A DNA stretch of 64,000 nt, taken from contig OZ234501.1 in the NCBI GenBank assembly GCA_965153455.1, forward strand, positions 5,208,001-5,272,000, read 5' to 3'. Origin of the DNA: Sphagnum compactum. Its lineage: Eukaryota; Bryophyta; Sphagnopsida; Sphagnales. Below are positions 1 to 14,300 of the stretch, piece after piece. Both the position numbers and the translations under genes were made by a program. The first letter of the stretch is position 1. The number at the start of each line of letters is the position of its first letter. The notes under the pieces were generated by a model. It saw only the letters and a list, made by a program, of their open reading frames with translations. It was not told the origin of the DNA and ran no database searches.

Positions 1-2885
1 ACATGTTTGTGTTAGAAGCATTTTTTTGATTGTGGAGTGTGCTATTTATTATACAGGGTCCCTTCATTCACACATAAGATAAGAAGAAGCACTTCACCAG
101 CAAACCAAATCAAGAAAGAAAAAATTGAGTCACCTATGTTGAATGAGGTTGTGCCAGGGGCAACACACCTGCTGGAACATGGGTAGAAATTGGGATCATG
201 ATCTAGATATGCTTTTGTGTCTTGGATGCATGATTTCAGGTCTAGTTTTACATGCCATATATTTGTGTGATGATTATATTGTTTGGTAGCAGCAATGGGG
301 TTTCTGGAATAGGGCATCACTCCACATAAGATTGCAGGTGTGGCCATTGAGCATTGTAGAAAGGAGAGCTTGTAGGAAGACAATACAAAGTCATGGTATC
401 AGATCGCAATGCACTTATGATGTGCATTTCGTTCATTGTTTCCAAGTGTTCTCAATGTCTTGTAGAATTGACATATTTAAGGATCCAAGTCCTCTTGTTG
501 GGTAGCACATTATGGCCATGTGCATGAATTTAGCTTCAATTGTGTTGTGCAGACATTCTGGAGAACCTTCTTTGATGATTATATTGTAACCTGCAGCTCC
601 CCCCCACCCCGCCTCCCCCTTTTGGAAATGAGATGAAACATATGTTCATAAAGACAAACAACCTGCAACAAAGCCGAAATACTGAGCATTTACTGGAACA
701 TGACTTGCAGCAAGAGAATGCCAAATTGCTCCAAAAGATTCTTAATCCTCCTGCTGTTGTTACTTGTGACAAGCATGTGCAAAGATCTGATCATCACTAC
801 TAGGCACAAGTCCAAAAAAAATTTGGAATTTAAAAAATCTCCTTTGTGGTGCTTCCTACATCCAGTTTTTGGAAAGCAGGTATGAGATGATGGAATGTAC
901 TGTTTGGACAAAGGTTCAATAAGTTTTTGTAGTTCAAGTTGCCTTCAATTTCTAGGTCATTTTTTGAGGATATAACAAATGTATTGTACACTGACAATGT
1001 AGCAGCATGGTAGGCAACAAGGATAAGCAACTTTAGGTGGCAATTTGACAAAATCCTCAATGACAAGCATCAAGGATGTTTCTTCCAGAAATGTGGCATC
1101 TTTCTGTGGGTATAGCACCATATCTCTACTGGTTATCAAGGTGATTTCTTCATTTTCATGATAACTATTCTCAGAAAATCAGAGAACCAGTTCTGATATA
1201 TAATCACCCAAGTTTTACTGAAACTGGAGCCAAAACAAAAAGTTCAGATGTGAGCAGCATACACAAAACACAGGGACTACCAAGCTAACTTTCTCATCTA
1301 AATTGAAGTCCTCACAGGAGCTTTATACCCAGTTTTGGATTCGCCTTCACAATTGGTTCTCACACAAGTTTCCTCCAGCGGTTTTGGATTTGCCTTGAGC
1401 TTTCACTTCTGCTCATTCTTCTTTAAATCAAGCCTTCTGGGAATAAGATCCTACACAAATACTAAAGTGATACCCAGTTTCATGAAATGCTACCAAATAT
1501 TGCTCACTTTCCACCTACCATCGCATTAGCGATGAAACACAGATTAGAGGACCAAAGTAAGGCACAAAGGATAACTCTGATATATATGAAAATCATTTTT
1601 TCCATTATATTTTATAAGGTCACCAAATGGACTATATGACTGATATATCCAGCTGGAGTTTTTAAACTTCCTCTCAAGAGATTGTTGCAGTCCCATGGCA
1701 TCAGTTGTCATTTCCCCTCTTGTTTGGCTTTGACCTTCGTATGTCTGATATTAGCCCCATTGTGTCCATACATCACCACAAACTTGACATTTGTTATATC
1801 TCCTTGAAAATTCCCAGTCCTACACTGTTTATGAGTAGACCACTACATTGAGCAATGAACACTTTTTTTCCTTGTAAATTGTTCGCCCATAATGCATATT
1901 GGAAACATGCTTATCAATAGCAATCCATGGACAGGTGTCTTTTATATATTGCTCACTGATAGTTTATTCCCACACCTATATTGATCACCAATAAGGTATA
2001 ATGCAAACATGCTTGTCAACAGTAATTCACCTACACCCCATATAACTCCTCCAAACATATTTGCAAAGATCGTGCTTGGTCTTGTCAAAATGGGTGCAAC
2101 AAAGTACCTGCAAAACATGGGGACAGACTACTACATTGTCAAACCTAGGCCAAGTACCTATACCCACAGAAAGAAGCCACATTTCTCGAAGAAACAACCC
2201 CTAAGCTTTTCCTACTAAAATCAAAAGATCCAATCACCAAAAATGGAAGGAAGCAAAAAGAATTACCTCATATCCCATCTGCTGATAATTTGTAGCAGAT
2301 AATTTGCACTAAATGTTCCCCACACCCTTTGCACTACTTTCTTCTTGACAGACGTACACAATTTCTGGTGTCAGCACTTGGAATATTCATACTTCTGCTC
2401 AACTTGATTATCAATTCATGCAAAATCAGTTAAATTCATGATTGCCTCCACTGCAAGAGATTTTATGGGTCAAAAAGCACTATCAGGTTGAGATGAGAAC
2501 TATTCTTCAAGTTCCTACAATCGAAACAAATCAAACACTAAGAAACCACTGATCAGAATCTGCAAGTAAAATTGTATACAAATTTGGTGTTATCCTACTA
2601 CACAAAGCAGCTATGCTCATACTGCAGCCCACATGTTTCCAAACAGAAACTACTGGAACTTTAGGCCCTTGAAGTGTCAGATTACTTAGAACTTCTTGGC
2701 CCATACTCTCAGGTCAAAACCTACCAAATCATATACATCTATGAGCTCAATTGTATACACAAAAAAATCTCTCTTGCTGGAGAGGAATGGAATTGACAGT
2801 GCACCCACTACTCTCACAGCTGATGTATGTACACAGAGCGTGCATATCTGCTAAGGAGCCATCAGACACATTACCAGGGCTTGGC
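1..2885. other. 3' flank of NOT1, no gene recognised
   Basis: No open frame here shows a family I recognise; the longest is a minus-strand frame of about 110 codons at 42-383. The part next to 2885 should hold the 3' untranslated region of the minus-strand NOT1 gene. A minus-strand AATAAA (plus-strand tttatt at 1963-1968) is a possible but distant poly(A) signal. Composition is that of ordinary intergenic or untranslated DNA. Confidence 0.5.
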
Positions 2886-5800
2886 TTAGCCCTTCATTCC
2901 TTCTGACGACAGACTTGCTGACATATCATCATCAACAGGTTTTACTGGAGGGCCCATGCAGGAGCGAGCCACTGACTCAAAGAGCTTCTCTATTTCTGGA
3001 GCACAGCGAGTGAAACTATGGGTCCAAAAGCTGTAGCGTGGATTCTGCACAGGCCAGTCAAATCTGGAATCAGACTCTCATTCAGAGCACATGAATTTTA
3101 ACAGGTGTTGTCATGGAATTATGACTAAATGCTGCCTCCAGCAAGACAAAGGAGGACCTACCTTGATGAGCTCAATGAAGGTGATGAGAAGACCCCATGG
3201 ATGGGGTCGATTCACAATCAGTCTCTCCAGCAACACCCTTGTGATCTGCTCTTGTACAATTTCCTGAGAAAGTGCATGCAAGATTCAGCAGTCTACCAAT
3301 ATTTGACATGCTTTACATAGCCAAAGTAGGACAAAACAATTAATAAACCATGAGCAGTTGCTGTATGGTCAGATTTCCAACACAGGCAAGTACTCCCAAG
3401 GAAAGCAGACTGGAAACTTCCAAACGCAAGCCACTGTGATGTATTCAATAGAATCTGTAGGGGAAGCATTGAAAATTCTTACATGATTAGCCTCTGCAAA
3501 AAGGTAAAGAAGAACACAAGAGAAATAGTGTGTATGATTGTTTGGGTAGCGCAATTGGTTGGCCACAGCATTTAGGAACAGGTAGCGCCCTTCTGTGTCA
3601 AGCTCCAGTACAAGGTGCTGGAAGATATCCATGGGAGCACTGTGAGTGATGGGTGCTGATGGCACTGCCAACTGCTGTTGAGTAGTCTTGCTTTGAAGTT
3701 GCAGTATTGCCTGAAAGACACAAACCTCTCATAAGATTGGCAGACATCAGTTGGTGACTCCACTTGTTTCAGGTTCCACAAGACCGCCAAATTTCTCTGT
3801 ATCACTTTATTGCAATATTCACATTGGTAAAGGTTAAAACAGACCTGCATGCCAACATAGAGAACTAGCGCATTGAGAAGAGGCACATTGTACTTAGTGC
3901 CACTAGAAACAGCTTCAGCTGGAGACAAAATTAGTCGCCCCTTCAAGTCCACAGACAGTAGTGACAGCTGTTGCCGAGTCTGTTCATCAAAACCATCTAG
4001 AGTGTAAGAGAACAACAACCACCTGTGGTTACTTAGACTCAACGTGCCATTTCCAGGGAGCTAAGAAACCTCTTTCATTAACACCATCATAACCAGGATA
4101 GCACCCCAAAGTTTTCTGAAAAACAGCACTCATGCAATGAGCTTTCCATCCAATATTACTTGCCTGGGACAGATCAAACAATTCCACACTATGGCATCCC
4201 ATTCATCAGATTGTTCTAATAATGCCTGACCTTTTCTGAACCAGTAAGTGTAACAAACTGCACATCTCCAAATGTAAGACACCAACAAAACTGAAAGTAA
4301 TCAAGAAAGATGAATCAAAGCATAGAGCTTAGAGGAAAAGAAAAAACTGTATATCTAGATGGCAACTGAAGATACAGGCCTTGAGGTAATCATCCACTTC
4401 TGCTTTCAACTGTTTGTTCTTGAGTGCAGACTCGACATCAGACAGAATGCGAGGTGCCTGGCTGATTTCAGGCAGCAAGTCAACCTGGTAAACATCACAC
4501 AAATCCACAGATGCACATCAATAAACCCGTCTAAATAGATTGTACAATGTGCCTACAACCATTTGTACAATTACTACAGCAACTGCACCTAATTTATGGC
4601 ATACAAGCGTATGAGAAATTCAGTGGTGATAAGAAATACCTTCAGGTTTGGTGTAAAAGGATCAGGAAGCCGCATGTTTCGGGGAAAAGCGCTGAGGATA
4701 AGATTGCGCATTTGGATGCAAGAGGGTGGAATGACATCACAGAAACTGAAGTGATGGTCACACAAAAACTCTGGAAAGTCATGTAGCAACACCAGTAATA
4801 CACGCAATGTACCCTTGTACAACAGCCGCACCTGCCAACACCTAACCCATCTTAGAAAGTTCTCAGAAACTATGAAGTGAACAGATGTTGTCAACATATA
4901 CATCCAAGCAATGAAAGAGAAGTGTAATAGTTCAAATTCTTGCTCCCAAATAACTATGAACAAAACATTGCCACAGGGGAGCCTAATCAAGAGGCAGACA
5001 TATGTCTTTAGTTACAGACTTGATCCATGTCTCTTGCAACAGTGTACAAAAGGCACTGCATTAAAAAGAAACCACACACCGGATCACTGACATCTGCATT
5101 TCGAAGATAGGGCTCCATAAATTTGAAGAGGGCTACTAGCAACCGTTGAAACAGTGGCCAACCCTTCTGAGGATTGCTAAGCAGTAGCTTGGGCATGAAT
5201 GTCCGATGGCTAATCAGCTCCAACCATGCAAAGCTGTCAGTCACCCAAGCCCCGTCAACTTCATTGAATGGTATGAGAACATATGCATTTAGGTGGTCAG
5301 GTTATTTCAAGTTCCGACTAAAATATTCAATTGACCACCTGTGGAGGAAGTCCTTCAGCCTTCAAAATACATACAATTTCTGCACCTTCAAATCTATCCT
5401 CAACTTGAACAAGTGTATAATTGGAATGGGAACCACACAGTGATCCAAAGGGGACCTCCCCATAGTTATAGCTCGTGCACCATACTCTGGAAAGAGTTTG
5501 AAGCTTGGACTCACCTCCAACCAGGCACTTGAAGTGGTTGGAGTGCTAGAAGAGCATTTCCAAATGCTGTCAGGACCTGGAGAGACAACTTGCTTGTTAA
5601 CAACAGCTTTGCAACTGTGACTAGGTTGGCAGGCACCAATTCTCAACCAGGATACACCTTGACCAAACAGAAACACCAAGGGTGAGCCCAAAATCACAAC
5701 CAGAGCAGATGAAGAGCCATTTGAAGTCACCTGAAAATTGCTGGAGTCTAGTGTTGAATCTGCTGAGTTGAAGTCCATAAGCCATGTGACAAAGAGACGG

Positions 5801-8385
5801 AAGTAGGGGCGGGGATGAAAAGCTGTTTTCCGCTCATGGCTATCTCGTTGAATCACACGCACAGTTACATTCAACACCTAAGCCATTTCACGCCACAAGC
5901 AAAATAGCAACATACCATTACAATTGATATAGCTTTCACATCTGCAACATTAGCCAGTGCTAAAACGGCTGCCTCTATGTCTCTTTACATGTCATTGCCC
6001 CATATAAATTACCATAAACAGTCTAGCTTTCTTCCATTGCTGACACTCATCAGGTGTGCACCAACTTGAAAATGAAAAGAATTCAGGTTTGAACAGATTA
6101 TGAGGCATTCAGGTGAATGAGCTTTACTTGCAAATGACTGATACCAAGCTTGGATTCCCTTCATTGAATACTAAATAGCACACCCAGGTAGTTTCGGTTT
6201 TGAAAGTGACCCCCCTACAATAAACCAGAATGACTTGCTCTTATCAGAAACTTAACTGCTGGTAGGTTTTACCTTGTTCAGAAGGTTGACTTTGCTCATT
6301 GACGGATCAACAGAATACTGTGCACCAAACAGAAACACACACAAATCAAGGTTACAATGTTGTAAGGCAACTACATTTCAGCTTAAAACCAAGATTTCCA
6401 TGAAGAAACACAAGCACATAACTTCAAGGCAGGTGTCACTTACTTTCACAAGCAAAAGCACAAGCTTTGCAAACATATCAATGGCTACAAACGAAAGGTT
6501 CAATCCCTGCTGCCGTGGGTCACCAGGCCCTGAGCTTACTAATTGTGTCTCTGTGTTGAGACAATGGGTCACTGCAAGTTCCTGCAACAAAAATACTCTT
6601 GGCATGAAAAGATGATCATCATGCAGTGAAAATTGTCAATCCCAATAGATTGTCCATGGAGAAGGGTGACACAATGTCAGTTAGATGATGTGAAGAACTG
6701 AGAAACTTATAAACACCGTCAACAATGTCACATACAATGAGAATGCGGAAAAATCTATCAGAGAAATCATCTCCTTTGAGCATGCCCAGGTGCTGTAGCT
6801 GGGATAAGTATATGGCATAAGCCTTGTCATTGCTTCCAGGACCATCACAAATGCGAGCCCACTCATCAAACAACACTGCGACCTGGATAGCATCACCAAA
6901 ATTACATTAGCCCAGCAAGTAGTACTAAATATCCAGTCACTATAATTTCCTATTGCCAATCTGGAAATGAGATGGCTAGTTAACTGGCATCCGTAACTTC
7001 AAGTATTCATAACAAAATAGGGGCAGGAGCAGCTAGATCAACAAATGCCAGTTGCTCTATAGCAGATGGAAGACAATATGAGCACATATAACAAAAGCCT
7101 GAAAGTGAACACACTGAACACAATTCTCCTCACTCCAAAGCCTATGCTAAATACAGATTTATGAAACATACCTGGTCTCTTAGTCCAGCAGGGTCACCAG
7201 CTGCCATATCGCGACTCCCAACCTTTCCATCGTCTCGCAGACCAGCATTCCGGTTTGATAGAAGCTGTTCATGTTTAAACACAAAAAGCCCATAAGCAAA
7301 TAAAACACTCAAACCTGAGTACACTCTTGGCTAAAAAACATGCTGATGGCACTAACATCATGCTCTAGATTGCTCGAAAGATGAAGGTTCCTATTACCGT
7401 AATCCCATGCTTAATATGAGCATACATGCAAGACACACCTTCTTGTCTTTTGTTAGTCGTGATTTATCATCCTTCCCAGTGCTAGCACTTCCCTGTCCAG
7501 AGGCACTTGATGTACTCTTGGCAATCTCCACCAATTGCTGCAGGGACTCTGGAGAGCCTGGTCGTGCAGCCAACTGATTTCCATTGACACATTTCAGGAT
7601 TACTACTGGCACTCACAGAATATGAAGTTCTCATCTAGTCATCAGCACCCATCATGTATGTTCACATCTTGAGCTCTTGTACAATATCGGTAACATATTG
7701 CACTACCCATGAGATTGGTTGATCCATGATCTGCAATAGAAACTAGGTGGAAACCTCTGCCATGCTGTTCTCTGTTCCTTGAGAACCTCCATATGGCTGA
7801 CAGTGCAAGCAGCATGCACTTTCTCATGGTGATATTTATTTACCACCCAGCAACACAAACTTTTAGAACTAACAAAGAGTAAGAATAGTAACCCACCTTC
7901 CCCAGAGCTTCAATCACATTGTAAAACTCAGTATTGCTCACACCAGCATCATCAATTACACAGGTCTTCACCAAGTATGCAGCAAATTCAACTGCATCCT
8001 CTGCAGCATTTGAATGCATGGCAGGTATAAGCAATGGCAAGAAATACAGGTCCGACAAAAGCACTATTTTATTTCTAGCTACACCTTTAAGCCTTGCGAA
8101 CTAGTAAGTTTCATCAACAACACCCTTGAGAAGCAAAACCATTTCCAAACCACATGCTGTGGCATTGTTAGCTGGCACAGTGTATGATACCATAACTTTC
8201 CAAAACATGGCTGCATAGCAGAGAGCTAGCAAACAATGTAAACAGGTCAAATCCTTACTGTTACGGCCTCCATCAATCAGCTTTGCAAGGTGAAGATTAT
8301 AGTCTGTTAAAATAATCAACTCTGAATGAATCAGGCCAACTGTAATCTCACGGTTGAACTTTCGTTCATCATCTGAATATATAAC
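2886..8385 (-). other. NOT1: NOT1 exons 36-51: C-terminal NOT1 domain (NOT2/NOT3 docking)
   Basis: Exons: 8259-8385, 7897-8000, 7439-7573, 7172-7264, 6736-6882, 6444-6581, 6273-6317, 5731-5877, 5515-5576, 5080-5233, 4640-4831, 4376-4484, 3845-3996, 3483-3710, 3162-3263, 2886-3044. Landmarks are [12 protein letters not shown] (36/37), [14 protein letters not shown] (38), [14 protein letters not shown] (40), [10 protein letters not shown] (43), [12 protein letters not shown] (45), [20 protein letters not shown] (46), [20 protein letters not shown] (49) and [15 protein letters not shown] (50). This superfamily-homology domain holds the NOT2-NOT3 heterodimer in known complexes. Exon 47 probably ends at 4376 (T, then GTATCT) and exon 48 starts at 3996; the alternative is a weak GC donor after the Lys codon. 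Confidence 0.93.
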
Positions 8386-11300
8386 CTGCCATCAGGGGCA
8401 GCCAGCAAAAGCCCTATTGTCAGTAACATTTTTCTTTATGCTATATAAGTCACTTTCAGCACTCCTATTGTTATAAATATTTGACCTCCAGTTTGCATTC
8501 CAAATCTAAATCATTCAGGTTGTCTGAAAAATCTCAAGCATTAAACCAGAACTGTGAGTTTTTTCTCTCACCCAGCTTGTGAGTTCCTTAACAACCCGCT
8601 TGCACACATCTCGAATGGACTCAAGAATTGCAAGATGGACTGAGACATGCACATTGCTAGTGGTATTCTCATACAACCGCTTGAACACCTGGTGAGCCAA
8701 CCCACATACCACAGAAATGAAAACAGCAGTATTATTAACACAAGACAAACCATGAATGTAAAACAAAAAACCTGTTCCTGTGACAGACTTCATCCACTAG
8801 TTTCAGTAGATCCTGTTCACTATGATCTCAGAGGAATATGAGGCCCCAGTATATGACAGGCAGTCCCACAAAAAACACACTGGAAGACTCACCATGGAGT
8901 ATAGCAGAATTCGTCAATTTTGTGTGTGAGTCAATCATATGTTATCAGCCCAATGCGTAGAAATGCTACAAAAGGGAGCTACATTGGTTAAGCCTGAGAA
9001 TCCATAAGCACATGCTCACCTTTTGAGCTATAGCAAGGGCTGCTTCATCCCTGCTGATGCCTTGTAAGATAATCTCTTGCACCTCCATCACCAATGTCTG
9101 CTCCAATAGAAACAATATCACTAAATTGGGGGAAATGCAGCAGAACATATCCTCATAAGTGCTGAGAGTTTCTCAATATTTAGGATATAAGCTAACCTGA
9201 ATAGAGATGAGAGACCCAACCATAGGGTCATGAACAGTTAAGGAAATGCAGGAGAATATACCACCAGTCATTGCTCATTACAACTGCTTCATTCTTCAGC
9301 TGGAAGCACTCAACAACCTTAAGTGAAATTTGAGCAACAGCAGTATGCAGAACTTACATGAACTTCATGATCCAGAGGTAAAGATGAGTAGTTGATTGCT
9401 GACACATTTGAGACTGCAACATCCAGCTGAAGCACCACATTCATAGAGACCTGTCAGTATTTTCATAATCCCATGAATTGTACTATGGCTTTACCCAGAG
9501 CACAGCATGATACAGTATGACGTTTAATGACTTGGTATAGGGCCTTAACCTTCTGGGCAACCACTTGATACTTCTCAATAGCCTCCCCAGTGGTCAGAGA
9601 TGGTTCCACCAATGGGCCTCCCAATTGGTCTGTCGACAAAGGAGGTGAGGGTGAGGGTGCTCCAGAGCTTATGGAACCCTGCTTTTCACAAACAGCCATA
9701 TGATAAGATACCACATACTATACAAATCACCGTGCAAATATGACAACCCCTGCTTATGTCCTCATATACCATAGAACAGCTGCGGAGAGGGAAATAGAGC
9801 GCTCAATTTTGCACCACCCTCCACACATGAGAGATCCATAGCCATCCCTCTCCCCCCATGGCCATCCACAGTTTCAGGCAAACAAAGTACTATTCAACCT
9901 CTCCTCTCAGCCCCACCTTCAAAACAGATGTGGCTTCGACTCCTCCACTCTCAAGAGCCGAGGTAGAAATGCCAGGAAAGGGGTTCAGAATTAGGGAGGA
10001 ATCCTGAGTTTGGCGAGCTGTTACATCTCCTACGCCAGCTGATGTAGTTGAAGAAATACTGTTGAAAACATTTGCACACAGTGCACACCTTTAAGAGCCC
10101 ACCAAACAAAAAGAGGCCACTGGCTATGCTCAACATATAAAACCAACCCCCTCTAATATCACTTCTAACTGCTCTCAGGAAAAGTGCCACAGCAATATCA
10201 AGTTGCTAGACAGAAGGTTATATTATCAAACCTCAATGGAGATTGGGCTCGAATATCTAGTTCATCAGCTGACAGATCTCCAGCTTGTGTGATTCCACCA
10301 CTCGTCATTGATGGTTGACTTCCTCCAGCATTTGTGATGGAGCCTGTACTAGGTTGCACTCCGTATATTGCTTGTGCTGAGAGGTTGGATGCTGGTTGAG
10401 GACCAGCAGGAGCTGGGGCTGGTTGGCTTGGCTGATTTTGCCAAGGCAGCCGAGCAAAGTCCTGACAGTCAACCCAATCCCTCTTGAGAACTGACACTGA
10501 GCACGTTTCTTTTGAGTAGCTCTCACTCTGGTAAGCCATCCACTAGCTCAGCTCAATGCCAACAGCCACAATTTACAAGACATTTTCATGTATCACAGTG
10601 TAGTTCAGTAGACAATCTGAAGAGCTGACTGCAACAGTGAAATGGGAACAAAGGGTGTCTGAACCTCATAAACACGCTGCTGTGCATTTGTTAGCCGACC
10701 CGGTTTTGGTCGAAGTGCTTCAGGCAACCGAGCCAGGTTATTCCCTGAATAAAAAGTGGCATCGTAATAGGGAGCTCCTGTCAAATCCCTCTGCTTTCTC
10801 CTCATAGCAAGTGCTGGACCAATTGCTTCATCTAGGTCTCCAAGTGCCTGTCAACTCCAGCCAACATTGTGTGATCATTGACCTCTACTGATATGATCAC
10901 GAGAAGACATCACATCCTAAACCTGGCTCTAATTTGGCAGAACACTCCAGTTTCATACTCAAAGCCAGATCCTCTAAACCATAGGTACAGGCACTTCTTG
11001 ACCACACTTGAGGGGTCAACATATTGCAACTAAAAATCTGCAGCGTACCTTTTCAGTTGCAGCTTTCTCAATAACAGCACATCCCAAATCAAGGTTATCA
11101 TTCGTGACTAGGTTGACTGCTTGCTCCAAGACATCTGTGACAAGATTCACTGCTTGCAACATACTCCTCAAATGATTTGCCATGGCTACCCTCAAAGGCT
11201 CCTGTTATACAATCCCACATTCTAATCTTAGCCAAACATTGTAGTTTCTTCTAGTGTTTTCAAGTCATGAGAATATTGACAAGCAGTGTGGAATTAAGAA

Positions 11301-14300
11301 TTAAACCTTGCATGTCACATGTGCCAAACTCCCTGCCAAACTAGCTACCATCAATTTGGCTGCCTGATGTGTTCGCATCTCATCTGCTTCCATAGCATAG
11401 TCCTGCACCAATTCATAAACAAAACATGTCTACTTCAATCAATTAGTCAAAACTCAGCAATAAGAGAGGATATAGAAGCTGAGTGTGTTAATTCTCATTC
11501 ACACACCATACACATATTATCTTGCCATCACATCAGAACCATATGCATATATTTCAGACGAAGCCATCTGGAATTGCTCAGTCTCAAGGAACTGAACCTG
11601 TAGAAGTATCTCTTCAATCAGTAAGGGGAGCTTTTCCCATTAGTAGATTGATTAGGCCAGAGGCATGAACAGACAAACCTTCATCACCAGCTCTCGTGTA
11701 GTCATGCATGCAATGGTAACACTCCGATCAACCACAGGTGTGATTATCTCACGAATAGCGCGCTCCATGGCCAATGGCACAATTCTGTCAGAAAATAATG
11801 TCACTTCAAAATCTGGAGGAGTGGACAGCCCAGCTTCAAAACTTTCAATAAAATACAATATTCTCAACAGAAAATCTCACGGTAGAACAGTCAAAACCTA
11901 AGAAAAGCACTTTCACATGCACTTGTATACCGTGAAAGCTGAAGCTGCTGCCCAAATCCTGCCAACTTTGGATTCAGCACAACATAAGCTGTTAAGTTTG
12001 GAATGGACATTGCCACCTGCAGAACCCAACCCAACTAGTATCTGAGTGCTTAAATTGCAAATTTTAACCAGTACTATATCATAGACATGGGGTGTTAACC
12101 TATTCAGAATATAACCAAGGAAAACTAAGATAAACCACATCCGTCATATCTAAAAGATAATCATCCTTGCATGAGTATCAGTTATGCAGGCTTAAAAAAA
12201 GTCCAAACATGGAACAAACCTGGCCAGATGGAAAAGCTGCCTGTGAAGGTGTAGGCTGTGATAGTCCTTGGCCGCTTCCTGTTCTTTCGACAATGCTCAT
12301 ACCCACCAGCTTTTCTTCTTCCTTCAACTGGAATCCATATGACAAATCACCAATCCACAACTCAGCAGCCATAATTCCTTACATCCCCAAACTGAAACAG
12401 GTAAAGAGGTGCTTGAGGAAAGACAAAACTCAAGTCCCCTGGTGACAGAAGCTCAGGATCCATCAACAAAATTGGACTTCATTATAAGAGACAACAACAG
12501 CTCAGAGACCAAAAGTCCCTGTAACCAAGAAACCAGCATAGGCAGGTGCTATTGGCAGCTGGCTAAGCTACATAAGTGTCTTGCAGAGCAGCTTCACAAC
12601 AAGCTCAACTTGAAAGAACTGAGCATATGGGCATTCATAAATTTTTTGCATCCCTTCACCAGGTTCATATTTCTGGGCAGAACTGAAGATGGATCAGACA
12701 GCCTGCAGCGTCATCAGATATCAGAAGAACTGCATGACAGATGTGGACACCAAAACCAAATTTGCCATAAGGCTCTGCCCTGCTAGCCATAATTGTGCAA
12801 CAAGTGGCAAGCTATGTCTAAAATGAACCTGTGATAATGATGCTGCATTGGCTGCAGCAGGATGTGGAACTGGAGCAGATAATTCAGGAGGCAATTCCAC
12901 TGCCGGTTGGCTAGGCATTGGCATCACCAGAGCTCCACCAGTTGGTTCAGGAGGAACTGGTGCCACAGTATGCAAGTCCTTGTTTGAAAAATCAGGATTA
13001 CCCTCTATCTCTCGCATTCGACCTCTCAGAAGCTGTGTTGCCTTCACATCCTTCATGTCCACACCTAAGTTTTTGTAAAGTACCTGAAGTAATGAGAAGG
13101 CCATTAATTGTATTGAAGTATGACATTCATGGTTGCCCAATTCCACCCCTACTCTCAACATCCTACAAGCAGCATAACAAGGGCAATTTACTCATCCTCC
13201 CCCTGTGAACCTACTTGAGATAGTGGTTGACTCCTCACAGAAAAGTAACCCCAACCTAAGCCTTGAAGTAGAGTTGACGTGACAAAAACTGAAATACCTC
13301 AATGTCAAACTTAAGATTCATCTTCAAGTTGGGTAGTGCGTAAATTTCAGCCAAGAGACCAAGGATGCCCATGGTCCATGGATTTGGCGGTTGATATGCC
13401 AAACTGGACTGGCAGGGCTCTAGAATCTGCAATATGACACACCCCAATGCCAGATAAGTGAACAAATCTGCATTATAGCCAGTGAAATTCTGCCATATCA
13501 ATGTCACCATCACATGTCTGGAACTTGTGAATAAAACTCCTCTAGCTCAGTGTGAGATGAAAGTGATTTGATATGCTCGAGTATTCCGACAATGAGCCCC
13601 TAGAGAGCTGTGCAATTCTGGCAGTGTAATACTACAGTTAAATCAATATGCTTAACAACCAACACTCATTCAGTGTGTAATTAACACCCCAGACTCATGG
13701 ACAATATATGAATATGGCCGCACCTTGCCACCATTTATTTCTACGTTGAAAAATACAGGTCACACTCAAGAATAATGCACAAGGGAGCATCACCTTAGAA
13801 GTAAAAGGAATGACAGCAATCATGAGTCCTTTTTCATATGCCTGCACAATCCAAAACATGGAGACACTAAGGAACAGGAAAGAAAACATTTCACACAATA
13901 CTGTCAGAACTTGACTCATGGAGATTCAATAAAATGCCTCATACTTCCTGATACTCCTGAGATAATGTGACAACGGTGCTGTCTGCAGAATGGCTTCATG
14001 GCAACAGTGCTCACGATGCCAGGCCCCTAACCAGACCTTTCACATTACAGATACAGCATGCCTCACACCAATGTGTACACATGATGCGCAAAAGCTTGAT
14101 TAAGCACAGCACACACCTCAGTAATCATATTTCTTCATAAGTATTGATGCATTCTGTACCTTTTAAGTCAATTGAATAGAATTGATAGATGACCAGATGA
14201 TAGGATTATAGAGATTTAAGATCCAGCCATGGTGCTGGCTTAGCTGAACAGAATATAAAAGAGATGGATATAACCAAGAAACCAGGTAAAACAGAGAAGA

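Noticed and set aside
42-383. 113-codon minus-strand frame at the left edge
   Set aside because: No recognisable family and no supporting splice or promoter signals.
4370-4384. GC donor at the end of NOT1 exon 47
   Set aside because: A GT donor six bases further on pairs in phase with a strong acceptor at 3997, so a GC-AG intron is not needed.
5362-5877. 171-codon minus-strand frame inside NOT1
   Set aside because: It is exon 43 read through into an intron; homology ends at the donor after 5731.
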